6,058 nucleotides of DNA from an uncultured Bacteroidales bacterium (GTDB lineage: Bacteria; Bacteroidota; Bacteroidia; Bacteroidales; Paludibacteraceae), in the NCBI GenBank assembly GCA_900556095.1, contig USNU01000100.1:1-6058 (forward strand), read 5' to 3'. Every line of letters begins with the position of its first letter. The stretch's first letter is position 1. The translations under genes were made by a program, and so were the position numbers. The notes under the pieces are model-generated. The model searched no databases and had not been told where the DNA came from. It saw only the letters and a list, made by a program, of their open reading frames with translations. Positions 4,135 through 6,058 of the stretch are shown one piece after another.

Positions 4135-6058
4135 TTATTGTAAGACCAAACGAGCAGGTGTGCCTTCGGCGGAAGAGGGGGAAATCCAGAGGAGGAAATC
4201 GCCCGGTTCGGCGGTATGCTCGTATTTGCCGTCTGCGCCCAGGGTGATACCCTTTGCCAAATGCCAATAGGCGAGGTCGGACTCAGTGAGCGAGAACGAC
4301 ACTTCGCGACTTTCCCCTGCGGGAATGGAGACGCGCTCAAAACCTTTGAGTTCGCGAATGGGGCGTGTAAGACTCCCTACCAAGTCGCGGAGGTAGAGTT
4401 GCGGCACTGCGACTGCCTCGACGTTGCCAGTATTGGTAATCGTACAAGTGGCGGTAATCGTGTTTCCGCTACCCATCGTCAGGACTGAATCCGAAAGTAT
4501 GACAGGACTATAGTTGAACGTGGTGTAGGTGAGTCCGTAGCCAAAGGGGAAGAGAGGTTTGTCGCCATACTCAAGCCAGTAACTGGACTCGCCGAGCGAG
4601 AACTGGGGTGCACCAACGGGTATTTGGTCGATGAGAACAGGGTGGTCAGTGGGACGACCGGTGTTCTTCTTGTTGTAGTACATCGGGATTTGCCCTACGG
4701 CTTGCGGGAAAGTCATCGGCAGACGCCCAGACGGCGCGACAACGCCTGTGAGGAGGTTTGCCAACGCAGGACCTTGCATCGTACCACCATGGAAAGCATA
4801 CAAGACTGCGTCCACGAGGTCGGTTTCTGCACCTATACAGAGCGGACGCCCTGCCATAACAATCAGGACAACGGGTTTGCCTGTCGCCTTGAGAGCGCGG
4901 AGTTGGACAGATTGGTCCCCCGGAAGGTCGAGGTGCGCACGGCAGCGTGCTTCGCCCGAAAGGATACTCTCCTCGCCACCAAAATAGAGCACAACATCGG
5001 CTTGTTTCGCCTTTCGGGTCAGTTCGGCGAGATTGGCGGGATTGACCTCGCGCGACCAATGCTTGCCCGTCTGCTCGATAAGGCGGATTTTGCCCTCTTT
5101 TGCCAATGTTCGGAATGCCATCAGAGGCGTTACGGTCATAGAATCGACTTTGTCGAAACACCAAGTGCCGTTTTGGTCGTGCTGGGAGTTGGCGAGAGGA
5201 CCGCAGACAAATATAGAGACTCCCCCAACCCCCTCAGAGAGGGGGCTAATCGGTAAAATACCGTTGTTTTTCAGAAGGACAGCGGATTCTTCGGCAGCAC
5301 GTTGAGCCGCAGCGAGGGCTTCGGGCGTAAAGAACTCAGCACTATCGATGGCACAATATGGGTTGTCGAACAGCCCCAAACGGAACTTCAGACGCAAGAT
5401 GTCTCGCACGCAAGCATCGATTTGTTTCTCTGTGATTTTCCCCTCGGCAAGCAGGTCTTTTAGGTAACGCGGATAACCGTGTCCCTCCATATCCATCTCC
5501 ATCTGTGCATTGATACTGAGCAATGTGGCCTCTTTAAGGTCGGCACAATTGCCATGGGCAATCATGTTTGCCGACGAAGCCCAATCGGACACCAGCATAC
5601 CATTGTAGCCCCACTCGTTGCGGAGAATATCAACATTAAGATGGCGATTAGCCGATGCAGGTACACCATTCAAATCGTTGAATGCACACATGATAGTAGC
5701 ACTGCCAGCATCAATAGCCGCCTTGAACGGCGGGAGATAGACCTCACGGAGTTGCACCTCGGGAATCCAAGTGGTGTTATAATCGCGTCCGCCTTCAGAC
5801 GCGCCATAGCCTGCGAAATGCTTGACACAGGCAGCAAGGAGGATGGGTTCCACAGACCGCTCACTGAGTTCGCTGTTAGAAGTTAGACCGCTTGCGCTGT
5901 TAGACCGCTCACTAAATTCGCTGTTAGATGCAGGATATTGATAACCGCGGACGCAGGCGGCACCCATAACGGAAGTGAGGTAAGTATCCTCGCCATAGCC
6001 CTCTGCTATACGCCCCCAACGCGGGTCTCTCGCCACATCAACCATCGGGGAGAAAGTC
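4135..6058 (-). CDS. bglX: GH3 beta-glucosidase, BglX-like (N-terminus outside window)
   Basis: The enzyme should release glucose or related sugars from the non-reducing end of beta-linked oligosaccharides, probably in the periplasm. The frame is open to the right edge, upstream of the internal Met at 6045 (preceded by TFSP), so that Met is not the start; by comparison with BglX of about 765 residues, roughly 130-150 residues including any signal peptide are missing. Numbering from that Met: 1-20, MVDVARDPRWGR...EGYGED; 75-80, KHFAGY; 153-155, SDW, where D154 is the expected catalytic nucleophile; 241-263, start of the second domain (AAEESAVLLKNNGILP); 356-375, GGEESILSGEARCRAHLDLP, where E358 or E365 is the candidate acid/base; 437-447, PSGRLPMTFPQ; 497-505, PLFPFGYGLTY region; about 545-625, the fn3-like C-terminal domain (VPQLYLRDL, ELKGFERV, EPGDFLLWIS). 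It ends at the normal family C-terminus without a T9SS tail. Two oddities are in-frame insertions at residues 40-64 and 267-275. The gene looks more GC-rich than its neighbours. Confidence 0.95.
   Translation of the reverse strand, partial: TFSPMVDVARDPRWGRIAEGYGEDTYLTSVMGAACVRGYQYPASNSEFSERSNSASGLTSNSELSERSVEPILLAACVKHFAGYGASEGGRDYNTTWIPEVQLREVYLPPFKAAIDAGSATIMCAFNDLNGVPASANRHLNVDILRNEWGYNGMLVSDWASSANMIAHGNCADLKEATLLSINAQMEMDMEGHGYPRYLKDLLAEGKITEKQIDACVRDILRLKFRLGLFDNPYCAIDSAEFFTPEALAAAQRAAEESAVLLKNNGILPISPLSEGVGGVSIFVCGPLANSQHDQNGTWCFDKVDSMTVTPLMAFRTLAKEGKIRLIEQTGKHWSREVNPANLAELTRKAKQADVVLYFGGEESILSGEARCRAHLDLPGDQSVQLRALKATGKPVVLIVMAGRPLCIGAETDLVDAVLYAFHGGTMQGPALANLLTGVVAPSGRLPMTFPQAVGQIPMYYNKKNTGRPTDHPVLIDQIPVGAPQFSLGESSYWLEYGDKPLFPFGYGLTYTTFNYSPVILSDSVLTMGSGNTITATCTITNTGNVEAVAVPQLYLRDLVGSLTRPIRELKGFERVSIPAGESREVSFSLTESDLAYWHLAKGITLGADGKYEHTAEPGDFLLWISPSSAEGTPARLVLQ
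5221..5246 (-). repeat. GC-rich hairpin element within the GH3 coding sequence
   Basis: A perfect 7-bp inverted repeat (CCCCCTC at 5229-5235, GAGGGGG at 5239-5245) with a 3-nt loop is flanked on one side by a second C-run (5222-5226). It encodes SPLSEGVGG (residues 267-275), just after LLKNNGILP and before the strand VSIFVCGPLAN. GH3 proteins normally have only a short polar link there. The composition (C-runs plus hairpin) resembles GC-rich dispersed repeats that I recall from Bacteroidota genomes; this is not verified. Confidence 0.5.
5854..5928 (-). repeat. In-frame 75-bp minisatellite in the GH3 coding sequence
   Basis: Three related units sit head to tail. 5854-5880 and 5902-5928 are 27 bp each and differ at only 2-3 bases (TGAGT versus TAAAT in the centre). 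5885-5904 is a 20-bp version lacking 7 central bases. All begin AGACCGC and end CGCTGTTAGA on the plus strand, and neighbouring units share or abut their AGA ends. The array spans exactly 25 codons and encodes residues 40-64, a Ser/Asn/Glu-rich string (SNSEFSERS, NSASGLT, SNSELSERS). It interrupts the GH3 fold between VRGYQYPA and VEPILLAACVKHFAGY. Confidence 0.8.

Noticed and set aside
4281..4292. A 12-bp match (ACTCAGTGAGCG) to the GH3 minisatellite unit in opposite orientation
   Set aside because: It encodes the SLTESD segment of the normal GH3 fn3-like domain and lacks the AGACCGC/CGCTGTTAGA ends, so it is most likely coincidence.
5221..5246. GC-rich hairpin as a transcription terminator inside GH3
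   Set aside because: There is no T-run after the stem on the minus strand, and it lies in the middle of an intact coding sequence.
4624..5256. A 210-codon plus-strand open frame inside GH3
   Set aside because: GH3 is unmistakable on the minus strand here, with family motifs throughout. The plus-strand product is Arg/Cys-rich and featureless.

Overview
The window looks like a chromosomal segment from a member of the Bacteroidota, most likely Bacteroidales. The reasons are a type IX secretion (T9SS)-type C-terminal tail, Bacteroidales-style multi-module surface proteins, a BglX-like glycoside hydrolase family 3 (GH3) enzyme, AT-rich gene starts without Shine-Dalgarno sequences, and the signal-peptide style (for example a predicted ...DA|Q cleavage). 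The species cannot be named from the sequence.

All real genes lie on the minus strand, so transcription runs from high to low coordinates. In that order: (1) 4135-6058 is a GH3 beta-glucosidase-like enzyme whose N-terminus is cut by the window edge; (2) 3139-4107 is a 322-residue secreted protein made of two copies of a Cys-to-Cys domain of about 121 residues plus a short Bacteroidales-type C-terminal tail; (3) 3089-3128 is a strong intrinsic terminator hairpin; (4) 169-3039 is a 956-residue secreted modular protein with an N-terminal module, two FN3-like domains, two SusE/SusF- or CBM48-like modules, a third copy of the domain seen in gene 2, a Bacteroidales 'TLxLPF' module and a T9SS-type tail; (5) 1-157 is the first 52 codons of another secreted protein, 11 bp downstream of gene 4. 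No gap between genes exceeds 100 bp. I saw no RNA gene, IS element, CRISPR array or SusC/SusD pair.

The probable theme is extracellular or periplasmic glycan handling: GH3 would trim oligosaccharides while the two modular proteins are displayed on or released from the cell surface. The GH3 gene and the two-repeat gene probably form one unit that ends at the hairpin. The 956-residue gene and the small secreted gene probably form the next unit.

Three things deserve a second look. First, a domain with almost constant Cys-Cys spacing occurs three times across two neighbouring proteins. Second, the GH3 gene carries two in-frame repeat-like insertions (a 75-bp minisatellite and a GC-rich hairpin), both in places where GH3 enzymes normally have loops. 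Third, the partial gene at the left edge may be a minimal secreted protein resembling the tail of its neighbour. I see no clear evidence of a wholly new system such as a defence, toxin or RNA-guided module.
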